This document shows, piece by piece, positions 1-5,338 of a stretch of 6,022 nt of DNA. The notes beneath the pieces are model-generated. The model was not told where the DNA came from. It was given only the letters and a program-made list of their open reading frames with translations, and ran no database searches. Location: NCBI GenBank assembly GCA_030681145.1, contig JAUXXK010000442.1:1-6022 (forward strand), read 5' to 3'. This DNA is from Methanobacteriaceae archaeon (GTDB lineage Archaea; Methanobacteriota; Methanobacteria; Methanobacteriales; Methanobacteriaceae). Positions within the stretch are counted from its first letter, which is position 1; the number at the start of each line of letters is the position of its first letter. Made by a program: the position numbers and the translations under genes.

Positions 1-557
1 GTAGATTCATTTCAGCATTTGCTCGTTTTTTAACAGGAATTGAAATCCACCCCGGAGCAAAAATCGGGCGAAGAGTTTTTATCGACCATGGACTGGGGGT
101 TGTTATTGGAGAAACTGCTGAGGTGGGCAATGATGTATTGATATACCAAGGGGTAGTCCTTGGCGGTACCAGCCTAGAGAAAGTCAAAAGACACCCTACC
201 ATTAAGGACGCGGTTGTTATTGGATCCGGTGCAAAAGTAATTGGTAATATTACCATTGGAACTGCATCCAAGATTGGTGCTGGCTCGGTAGTTTTAAGAT
301 CTATTTCTCCTGGAGCTACATGTGTAGGGATTCCTGGAAGAGTAATACAAGAAGATAGAAAATGCGCTATTGATCTAGATCATGGTGAACTTCCGGATCC
401 TGTGGCAGAAGTAATAGATTTATTATTAAAACGCCAGGATGAAATGGAATCACAGATCAAAAAGCTTGGACTAAGTTCTGAGCTAATGAAAAAAAATGGA
501 GTATTATCCAGAAAATCCGAGATGGAAGTAATATTCTGCGAAGGCGGAGGTATATAA
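1..557 (+). CDS. cysE: Serine O-acetyltransferase, C-terminal part (5' end outside window)
   Basis: Transfers acetyl from acetyl-CoA to serine, giving O-acetylserine for cysteine synthesis in the cytosol. The frame is open from base 3 to the TAA at 555-557, so 184 residues are visible. The GTG at 123 is an internal valine, not a start. The visible part begins just before the left-handed beta-helix: TGIEIHPGAKIG, FIDHG, VVIGETAEVG and YQGVVLGGTS follow in the order typical of CysE. Visible-residue His29 (FIDHG) matches the catalytic His158 of E. coli CysE. His64 (KRHPT) matches His193, and Glu14 stands where E. coli has Asp143. After the hexapeptide repeats comes a predicted helical segment (PDPVAEVIDLLLKRQDEMES) and a tail ending EGGGI. 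The terminal Ile resembles the E. coli tail that binds CysK. The family is certain; only the missing start is unknown. Confidence 0.96.
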   Translation, partial: RFISAFARFLTGIEIHPGAKIGRRVFIDHGLGVVIGETAEVGNDVLIYQGVVLGGTSLEKVKRHPTIKDAVVIGSGAKVIGNITIGTASKIGAGSVVLRSISPGATCVGIPGRVIQEDRKCAIDLDHGELPDPVAEVIDLLLKRQDEMESQIKKLGLSSELMKKNGVLSRKSEMEVIFCEGGGI

Positions 558-601
558 AAAAAGGATAAACAAGTATATTAATAAAACCTAAATCTAATAA
601 A

Positions 602-618
602 AATTATTTATAATAATT
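602..618 (+). promoter_or_regulatory. TATA box inside a 7-bp inverted repeat, upstream of the HTH gene
   Basis: TTTATAAT at 607-614 resembles an archaeal TATA box and would place transcription start near 636, giving a leader of about 50 nt. It lies within a perfect AT-only dyad, AATTATT-TAT-AATAATT (602-618). A second pair, GATAAAC (564-570) and GTTTATC (628-634), flanks it. A dyad over a TATA box would suit a repressor site, but such AT-only repeats are common by chance here. Confidence 0.3.
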
Positions 619-689
619 AGAAACAAGGTTTATCTTAATTGAATATTTTCAAAAATTTTATTAAAATTATAAGGAAAATCGTGATTTAA

Positions 690-1070
690 ATGAGACCTCC
701 ATGTGAAATTGTTGTGTGGTATGTTATACCAACTGTTCGATCAGAACTGGCCAAAGAGCTCCTGAAATTGGGCATGAAACAAAAAGAAATTTCTGCTATA
801 TTAGATATAACTCAACCAGCAGTTTCTCAGTATATAAGTGATAAAAGAGGACATGGTATAAAGTTCAATGAAGAAATTCAAGCAATGATTAAAAAATTTG
901 CTGGAGAACTTAAAGAGGGCATTGCAACTGATAGGGATATCATTCCTCGTACCTGTCAGATATGTAAAAAGATTAAAACTGAAGATATAATGTGCCAGCT
1001 ACATAAAGAAAAGGACAATATTCCTTCTGATTGTACAGCATGTATGGGTTCTGAAGCTAACTGCGGATGA
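690..1070 (+). CDS. Helix-turn-helix transcriptional regulator with cysteine-rich C-terminus (COG2522 type)
   Basis: A 126-residue predicted DNA-binding regulator. The N-terminus (MRPPCEIVVWYVIPTVRSEL) and the helix-turn-helix at about residues 29-50 (GMKQKEISAILDITQPAVSQ) match the archaeal group whose HTH is also found fused to ThiN in thiamine regulators. Here ThiN is absent; residues 85-126 instead carry Cys89-x2-Cys92, Cys102, His105, Cys115-x2-Cys118 and Cys125, with Cys5 near the start. This could bind an iron-sulfur cluster or zinc, or act as a thiol switch; the ligand is inferred. ATG 690 is preceded by GTGAT at 681-685, matching part of the archaeal ribosome binding site. The gene lies 132 bp after cysE in the same direction and is probably transcribed separately. 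A role in sulfur or cysteine control rests on position alone. The family call is firm; the target is unknown. Confidence 0.85.
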   Translation: MRPPCEIVVWYVIPTVRSELAKELLKLGMKQKEISAILDITQPAVSQYISDKRGHGIKFNEEIQAMIKKFAGELKEGIATDRDIIPRTCQICKKIKTEDIMCQLHKEKDNIPSDCTACMGSEANCG

Positions 1071-1110
1071 TCCCAATTAAAATCTTCAAAAAAAATGAAT
1101 ATAAATAACT

Positions 1111-1122
1111 AATAAGCTTATT
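1111..1122. repeat. 12-bp perfect palindrome downstream of the HTH gene
   Basis: AATAAGCTTATT is fully self-complementary with a GC centre, 41 bp after the regulator stop and followed by TTTT at 1121-1124. It could be a small operator or a weak 3' hairpin. It is the most GC-anchored dyad in the 253-bp gap 1071-1323. Otherwise the gap holds only AT-rich sequence, a T6 run at 1200-1205 and the presumed asnB promoter. Confidence 0.3.
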
Positions 1123-1199
1123 TTAACTTAAATAGTAATTATCTGATTATTATTAACATAATTAATACTCTAATTCTAAATTTAATTCATAAGATATTA

Positions 1200-1205
1200 T
1201 TTTTT
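1200..1205 (+). terminator. Possible oligo-T terminator after the HTH gene
   Basis: A run of six T residues within a T-rich stretch, 130 bp after the stop codon of the regulator. Archaeal RNA polymerase can terminate on T-tracts without a hairpin. The run is short and distant from the gene, so support is weak. Confidence 0.2.
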
Positions 1206-1276
1206 CTAATTTATTAATGAAGTGTATTTGATCTTAATTTTAATAGACTAACAATTAGCCTGATTATGAGATTAAA

Positions 1277-1284
1277 TTATAAAA
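1277..1284 (+). promoter_or_regulatory. Candidate TATA box for asnB
   Basis: TTATAAAA, preceded by A-rich sequence, lies about 40 bp before the asnB start. Transcription would begin near 1307, leaving a leader of about 17 nt that includes the ribosome binding site AAAGGT at 1313-1317. In such AT-rich sequence the match is only suggestive. Confidence 0.3.
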
Positions 1285-1323
1285 TTACTAAATCATATTA
1301 ATAAGTAAATTAAAGGTATTAGT

Positions 1324-2973
1324 ATGTGCGCCATAGTTGGAATTATGGGAGAAAACATTTCTGAAGATTTAAAAAAGATGCTAATATCTTTAAAACACAG
1401 AGGCCCAGATTATTCTGGAATATGGATCAATAATCAGTTAATAATGGATGATATTGTATCAATGAATCCTCCTAAAGGATACTTTGGAATGGGCCATAAT
1501 CTACTATCCATTGTAGGTTGCCATGAATCCCAACCCATAGTCAGTGAAGAAATGGTTCTGGTTTGCAATGGAGAAATATACAACTACCCTGAAATAAAAA
1601 AATCATTATTAAACTCTAAAAATCAAAAATTTATAACTGATTCTGACTGTGAAATTATAATTAATTTAAACCAACATTATCAGAATGAATTGAAAAAGGA
1701 TTTAATTCAATCAAATAATTTTAAGAGTTTTTGTAAAAAAACAGCTAAGAGTTCTAATTCTAATAATTCCAATTATAATATTTCTAATAATAAGATTTCC
1801 AATAAAAAAATGGCAGAAAACCATGTTAAAGAACTTATTTTTATAGAATCTTTAAAAAAGACCATGCGTATGATGGATGGTGATTATGCTTTTGCCTTGT
1901 GGGATGGTCAGAATTTGGCATTGGCCCGTGACCCGGTAGGGGTTAAACCATTATATTATGGGGAAATTAAAGATAAAATCAACGCATTTGCCTCGGAAAG
2001 AAAGGCATTGTGGGGTTTAGGCATTGAAGAAGTTCATGCACTTAAACCAGGGCATATTCTATTTAATGATAAATTAATCCTAGCAGAATCACTATTTGAG
2101 AGTTATGATAGTAATAAAAACTCTGAGACTCATAATTCTAAAGTTGAAACTACATATAAATCAATTGAATCACTACAAACCCAGTTAAAAATTGCTTTAG
2201 AGAATTCCATTAAAAAAAGAATCAGAGGCCTGGAAAAAATTGGTCTGATATTTTCTGGTGGAGTAGATAGTACTATTATTGCATCTTTTTTAAAAAAAGA
2301 AGATATCAGGACCACACTTTACACTGTTGGGACTAAAAACTCATCCGATTTTCAATTCGCCAAAAAAGCTGCTGATAATCTAGATTTAAAATTAAAAATA
2401 CTTGAAGTTAATGAAAAAACCGTTCTAAATTCACTGGAACCTGTACTGGAGGCTATAGAGGAATTCAATATTATGAAAATTGGAGTGGCCATGCCTCTTT
2501 ATCTTGCTTCTAAAATGGCCAGTGATGATAAATTAAAAGTGGTTTTATCTGGCCAGGGTGCTGATGAATTATTTGGAGGATACCACCGATACCTCATGGA
2601 CTATTCAAAGCATGGAAAAAACACCCAGAATATTTTAATGGAAGATATGAAAAATATTTACCATGTTAACCTGCAAAGAGATGATGCAGTGACTATGGCT
2701 CATGGCGTAGAACTAAGAGTACCTTTTCTGGATAAAGAAGTTATTAAAACCGCATTTGAAATACCCATAGCTTATAAAATTAAAAGTGAAGATGATCCCC
2801 TGCGAAAACATATTCTCCGTCAAGTGGCACAGGATATAGGCGTACCTGAATTTATTGCCCTACGACCAAAAAAGGCCGCCCAGTATGGATCGGGCATACA
2901 CAAAATACTCATAAAAAAAGTACTCCCTTATTTTGATCAAGAATCATTCATGAAAGATCTACGTGGATTTTAA
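1324..2973 (+). CDS. asnB: Asparagine synthetase (glutamine-hydrolysing), divergent archaeal type with insertion
   Basis: Makes asparagine from aspartate, ATP and glutamine-derived ammonia in the cytosol; 549 residues, near the E. coli AsnB length. The start is fixed because Cys2, after Met removal, is the glutaminase nucleophile. N-terminal glutaminase domain: MCAIVGIMG, KHRGPD (24-29), CNGEIYNY (81-88), SDCE (107-110) and DGDYAFALWD (185-194). C-terminal synthetase domain: PP-loop SGGVDS (311-316), LSGQGADELFGGY (408-420), VELRVPFLDK (462-471), and Lys495 in RKHILR matching E. coli Lys449. Compared with E. coli AsnB, about 57 residues are inserted between Cys109 and Gly186, including an Asn/Ser/Lys-rich stretch. 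By eye, Arg49 is replaced by Leu60, Arg325 by Gly387 and Glu348 by Gln411. The short C-terminus lacks much of the E. coli tail. It lies upstream of a GatC-like gene. The family is certain; exact substrate and amide donor are likely but inferred. Confidence 0.93.
   Translation: MCAIVGIMGENISEDLKKMLISLKHRGPDYSGIWINNQLIMDDIVSMNPPKGYFGMGHNLLSIVGCHESQPIVSEEMVLVCNGEIYNYPEIKKSLLNSKNQKFITDSDCEIIINLNQHYQNELKKDLIQSNNFKSFCKKTAKSSNSNNSNYNISNNKISNKKMAENHVKELIFIESLKKTMRMMDGDYAFALWDGQNLALARDPVGVKPLYYGEIKDKINAFASERKALWGLGIEEVHALKPGHILFNDKLILAESLFESYDSNKNSETHNSKVETTYKSIESLQTQLKIALENSIKKRIRGLEKIGLIFSGGVDSTIIASFLKKEDIRTTLYTVGTKNSSDFQFAKKAADNLDLKLKILEVNEKTVLNSLEPVLEAIEEFNIMKIGVAMPLYLASKMASDDKLKVVLSGQGADELFGGYHRYLMDYSKHGKNTQNILMEDMKNIYHVNLQRDDAVTMAHGVELRVPFLDKEVIKTAFEIPIAYKIKSEDDPLRKHILRQVAQDIGVPEFIALRPKKAAQYGSGIHKILIKKVLPYFDQESFMKDLRGF
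1744..1818 (+). other. Low-complexity Asn/Ser/Lys coding tract inside asnB
   Basis: Codons 141-165 are dominated by AAT, TCT/TCC and AAA/AAG, coding a hydrophilic segment (SSNSNNSNYNISNNKISNKK) that is probably disordered. It has the look of repeat-slippage expansion in an AT-rich genome. The frame stays open and both flanking domains keep their motifs, so it reads as an in-frame insertion and not as a frameshift. Confidence 0.75.
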
Positions 2974-2994
2974 ATTTAATTAATGAATTAACCG

Positions 2995-3004
2995 TCTTAT
3001 AAGA
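2995..3004. repeat. 10-bp palindrome with outer arms, downstream of asnB
   Basis: TCTTATAAGA is self-complementary and lies 21 bp after the asnB stop. It sits inside weaker arms ATGAAT (2983-2988) and ATTCAT (3004-3009). It could form a 3' hairpin, but no strong T-run follows at once. The remaining 253-bp gap to the next gene is AT-rich with a probable TATA box at 3100-3110. Confidence 0.25.
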
Positions 3005-3099
3005 TTCATATTTATAATACCCATAGATGATTATTTTAAAAAAATATTATTCCACAGTATTTATAGCAATTTAAGACAAATATTAATTAGAAATGTAAG

Positions 3100-3110
3100 T
3101 TATATATAAA
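3100..3110 (+). promoter_or_regulatory. Candidate TATA box upstream of the GatC-like gene
   Basis: TTATATATAAA is the best TATA-box match in the intergenic sequence of this window. Transcription would start about 25 bp downstream, near 3131-3135, leaving a leader of about 95 nt before the ATG at 3227. This suggests the small gene has its own promoter and need not be read through from asnB. Confidence 0.4.
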
Positions 3111-3226
3111 ATACTTAATTAATTATAAAATTATAACTTAAATACAACTTAAAATCTAAAATCATATTTATCAATGAAACTATTATAATTTAAATATTTC
3201 ACTATTACTAATAGAGATGGATTAAA

Positions 3227-3439
3227 ATGAAAATCGAAAAAGAAGCAGAAAAAATCCTTAAAGAATTTTCAAAAACTCTGGAGAACATCCCAGATTTGGA
3301 AGAAACTCATTACATTGTGGATAATATCAACCTCTCCCGCGAAGATGTGGCCCGGGATAAAAATCCTGAAAAAATAATGAGAAACACCACGGTTGATGAA
3401 AATGGAAATATGATAGTGGAAAAAAGTAAGTGGAAATAA
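3227..3439 (+). CDS. Short GatC-related protein (putative Asp-tRNA(Asn)/Glu-tRNA(Gln) amidotransferase subunit C)
   Basis: A 70-residue acidic/basic protein without membrane segments. The order of elements resembles GatC: a helix (about 3-21, EKEAEKILKEFSKTLENIP), then DNINLSREDVARDKNPEKIM (about 32-51), then a charged tail GNMIVEKSKW. GatC is normally about 95 residues and wraps around GatA and GatB, stabilising the complex that amidates mischarged Asp-tRNA(Asn) or Glu-tRNA(Gln). This protein lacks the first GatC helix, as in the short archaeal GatC-related group. An in-frame TAG at 3212-3214 excludes a longer N-terminus, and GAGATGG at 3214-3220 serves as ribosome binding site. No gatA or gatB is in the window, so partner and function are inferred. 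Its place after asnB suits asparagine supply. Confidence 0.7.
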   Translation: MKIEKEAEKILKEFSKTLENIPDLEETHYIVDNINLSREDVARDKNPEKIMRNTTVDENGNMIVEKSKWK

Positions 3440-3470
3440 TAAGGCACTTATTTTAAATTAAAATTAATTA

Positions 3471-3497
3471 TTTTATTTTATTTTCATTATTTTTTTT
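3471..3497 (+). terminator. T-rich archaeal terminator after the GatC-like gene
   Basis: Four T-blocks (T4, T4, T4 and a final T8 at 3490-3497) separated by single A or short CATTA spacers begin 31 bp after the stop codon. Successive oligo-T tracts are the usual intrinsic termination signal in methanogens. It is the clearest terminator in the window and separates the asparagine-related genes from the ACT/hom operon. Confidence 0.6.
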
Positions 3498-3502
3498 AAT
3501 CA

Positions 3503-3523
3503 GGTATCAACTAATTGTTTACC
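3503..3523. promoter_or_regulatory. Interrupted dyad upstream of the ACT/hom operon
   Basis: GGTA (3503-3506) and CAA (3508-3510) pair with TTG (3515-3517) and TACC (3520-3523), giving 7 bp with a 1/2-nt internal loop and a 4-nt apex. It lies just after the T-tract and about 70 bp before the operon start, beside a weak TATA-like TTTAAGAA at 3527-3534. An operator for amino-acid control is possible but unproven. Confidence 0.25.
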
Positions 3524-3592
3524 ACATTTAAGAAAACTTTGTTAGATTAGAATAAAACTTAGATAATATTTCATAATAAAAGAGGAGATAAA

Positions 3593-4081
3593 ATGCGTTT
3601 GAACATGGTAATTGAACTTCTTGATGTCCCAGGACAATTATTGGCTGCTTTAGAACCAATAGGGACTTTGGGGGCAAACTTGGTGACTGTTATTCACCAG
3701 AGAGAAATAAAAACTGAAAGAGGCTTAATTCCAGTTCAAATAACAATAGAGGGTGACACGGAAACACTGGATCTGGTTATGAATAAGCTAAATGAATTGG
3801 GCTTCAGAGTAATTGAAGTTGATGGCAATATCCTTAAAGAAACCATAAATACTATTCTCATAGGAAATATTGTGGACCGGGATGTTAAAGACACCATGGA
3901 TCAAATTAACCAGTTAAAAGGTGTTCGGGTGGCAGATTTATCACTTAAAATGTCTGAAGAACCTCTTCATTCATCGGCTAGAATAACTGTGGAAGCAGAC
4001 TTTGGTAAAAAGAAAGATGTGCTGGCAAAAATTCAGAACATCGGCAAAAGCAAGGATTTCCTGGTTATCAGTGAAGTTTAA
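3593..4081 (+). CDS. Stand-alone ACT-domain protein, predicted allosteric regulator of homoserine dehydrogenase
   Basis: A 162-residue soluble protein of the COG2061 type. The first ACT domain spans about residues 3-76: a beta strand MVIELLDVPGQL with the DVPG turn that often forms the ligand site, then LGANLVTVIHQ with Gly27, and the strand LIPVQITIEG. Residues about 86-162 form a second, more divergent ACT-like half (INTILIGNIVDRDVKDTMDQIN, then ARITVEADFG and DFLVISEV). ACT domains bind amino acids; threonine is the likely effector here because hom follows 46 bp downstream and lacks its own ACT domain. No catalytic domain is present. ATG 3593 is well placed after GGAGAT at 3584-3589. It is the first gene of a probable two-gene operon with hom. 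The fold is clear; the effector and partner are inferred from position and family. Confidence 0.88.
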   Translation: MRLNMVIELLDVPGQLLAALEPIGTLGANLVTVIHQREIKTERGLIPVQITIEGDTETLDLVMNKLNELGFRVIEVDGNILKETINTILIGNIVDRDVKDTMDQINQLKGVRVADLSLKMSEEPLHSSARITVEADFGKKKDVLAKIQNIGKSKDFLVISEV

Positions 4082-4127
4082 GACATCAATGATCTGTTAA
4101 GTTATCTGATATTACTGGAGGAATTTT

Positions 4128-5141
4128 ATGCGAATTTGTTTAATGGGATTTGGAGCAGTCGGTCAAGGTGTGGCCAAGGTCATATCCCTAAAAAATGATT
4201 ATCTAAAAGAACATTATGGATTGGAATTAAAGCTGGTGGCGGTCACGGACTCTTCTGGGGCGGCCATATCCCAGGATGGTCTGGACCCTGATTTACTTTT
4301 AAAAATCAAATCAGAAACCGGAAAGGTTAGTAATTATCCAGAAGCAGGGATTGAAAATATAGATGGGATAAATGTTCTGGATAAAGTAGAATATGATACA
4401 ATGGTAGAGGTTACACCTACCAACATTCAAAACGGTGAACCTGCTAAATCATTAACGATTAAGGCCATTAATGATAAAAAAGACGTGGTAACATCTAATA
4501 AAGGCCATCTAGCACTATTTTTCCGGGAACTCATAGAATTATCTCATCAAAATGGTGTGGAATTTAAATACGAAGCATCAGTGGGAGGGGCCATGCCTAT
4601 TTTGAATTTTGCCCAGGAAACACTTCCAGGTAACGAAATAAAATCAATATTAGGAATATTGAATGGAACCACCAATTTCATTCTTTCTAGAATGACTATT
4701 GAAGGATCATCTTATGAACAAACACTTCAAGAAGCTCAACAACTAGGTATTGCTGAAACTGATCCAACTCAAGATGTGGAAGGTATAGATGCAGCATGTA
4801 AAACGGTTATTCTTGCCAACTCTATTCTTGGAATTGATTGCACATTAAAAGATGTTCAGGTTACGGGAATATCCAGAATCACTTCTGAAGCTATTGATTT
4901 AGCCAAAAAAGAGGGTTATTTAATAAAATTAATGGCTGAAGTTTCTCCGGATTCTCTAGATGTGTCTCCGCGTCTGGTAAAACAAGATTCACCATATGCG
5001 GTTGATGGAACATTGAATATGGCCACTTTAAAAACGGATCTGGCTGATGAAGTTACCGTAGTTGGTCTAGGGGCTGGCTCTGTAGAAACAGCCTCTGCAA
5101 TTTTAAGTGACTTAATTAATATCTGGAAATCCCAGAAATAG
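4128..5141 (+). CDS. hom: Homoserine dehydrogenase, short form without ACT domain
   Basis: Reduces aspartate 4-semialdehyde to homoserine with NAD(P)H, the branch point to threonine and methionine. The Rossmann motif GFGAVG is at residues 7-12. VTSNKGHLAL (121-130) carries Lys125, and EASVGGAMPI (149-158) and GILNGTTNFILSRM (176-189) are classic homoserine dehydrogenase segments. By alignment from memory with the yeast enzyme, Glu210, Asp216, Asp221 and Lys225 match Glu208, Asp214, Asp219 and Lys223, so the active site looks intact. At 337 residues it is about 100 shorter than bacterial enzymes with a C-terminal ACT domain; the protein ends after the catalytic domain. Regulation is probably supplied by the ACT protein encoded 46 bp upstream. 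A strong GGAGG at 4117-4121 sets the ATG at 4128. No aspartokinase fusion is present. Confidence 0.96.
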   Translation: MRICLMGFGAVGQGVAKVISLKNDYLKEHYGLELKLVAVTDSSGAAISQDGLDPDLLLKIKSETGKVSNYPEAGIENIDGINVLDKVEYDTMVEVTPTNIQNGEPAKSLTIKAINDKKDVVTSNKGHLALFFRELIELSHQNGVEFKYEASVGGAMPILNFAQETLPGNEIKSILGILNGTTNFILSRMTIEGSSYEQTLQEAQQLGIAETDPTQDVEGIDAACKTVILANSILGIDCTLKDVQVTGISRITSEAIDLAKKEGYLIKLMAEVSPDSLDVSPRLVKQDSPYAVDGTLNMATLKTDLADEVTVVGLGAGSVETASAILSDLINIWKSQK

Positions 5142-5207
5142 GATAATCCCTATATTTTATTTCAATAAATTTCATATTATTTTTAGATTAATTAAACTAA
5201 TTAAATG

Positions 5208-5278
5208 ATATAATTAATTTAATAGATTATAAGTAATTTCGACAGAATATAATTAATTTAACAGAAAATAAGCAACTT
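5208..5278. repeat. Two imperfect 32-bp direct repeats between hom and apgM
   Basis: Copy 1 (5208-5239) and copy 2 (5247-5278) match at 27 of 32 positions by hand count and are offset by 39 bp. Both begin ATATAATTAATTTAA. The sequence is almost all A/T, which raises the chance-match rate, but length and gap-free register favour a real duplication. The rest of the 197-bp gap holds T-rich sequence after hom (5152-5184, possibly a weak terminator) and the apgM promoter. Confidence 0.55.
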
Positions 5279-5294
5279 AATTATAATTGAATTT

Positions 5295-5302
5295 TTTATA
5301 AA
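5295..5302 (+). promoter_or_regulatory. Candidate TATA box for apgM
   Basis: TTTATAAA, preceded by a T-run, lies 37 bp before the ATG at 5339. Transcription would start near 5323, giving a leader of about 15 nt that just includes AAGGA at 5325-5329 as ribosome binding site. This suggests apgM can be expressed independently of hom. Confidence 0.4.
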
Positions 5303-5338
5303 CAAATGCTATAATAATGATTATAAGGAAAAGATTTC

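Noticed and set aside
123..557. GTG at 123 as the start of a short acetyltransferase
   Set aside because: The frame is open to the left edge and encodes CysE catalytic segments upstream, so the GTG is an internal valine.
666..678. Shared 13-mer ATTATAAGGAAAA upstream of the HTH gene (666-678) and apgM (5320-5332)
   Set aside because: It is AT-rich sequence around an AAGGA ribosome-binding core; no need to invoke a regulatory link.
1266..1301. 11-residue leader peptide before asnB (ATG at 1266)
   Set aside because: No ribosome binding site, no run of Asn codons and overlap with the likely TATA box; expected by chance.
2130..2315. 61-codon open frame on the minus strand inside asnB
   Set aside because: It lies opposite the PP-loop region of a well-supported gene, shows no recognisable motif, and is a shadow frame.
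2974..3226. Small RNA or tRNA in the asnB-gatC gap
   Set aside because: The gap is almost all A/T, with no cloverleaf, no GC-rich stem (AT-rich genomes keep GC-rich structural RNAs) and no tRNA T-loop motif.
5142..5338. CRISPR-like repeat array
   Set aside because: Only two imperfect AT-rich copies with a 7-bp gap; no spacer-sized units and no cas gene.
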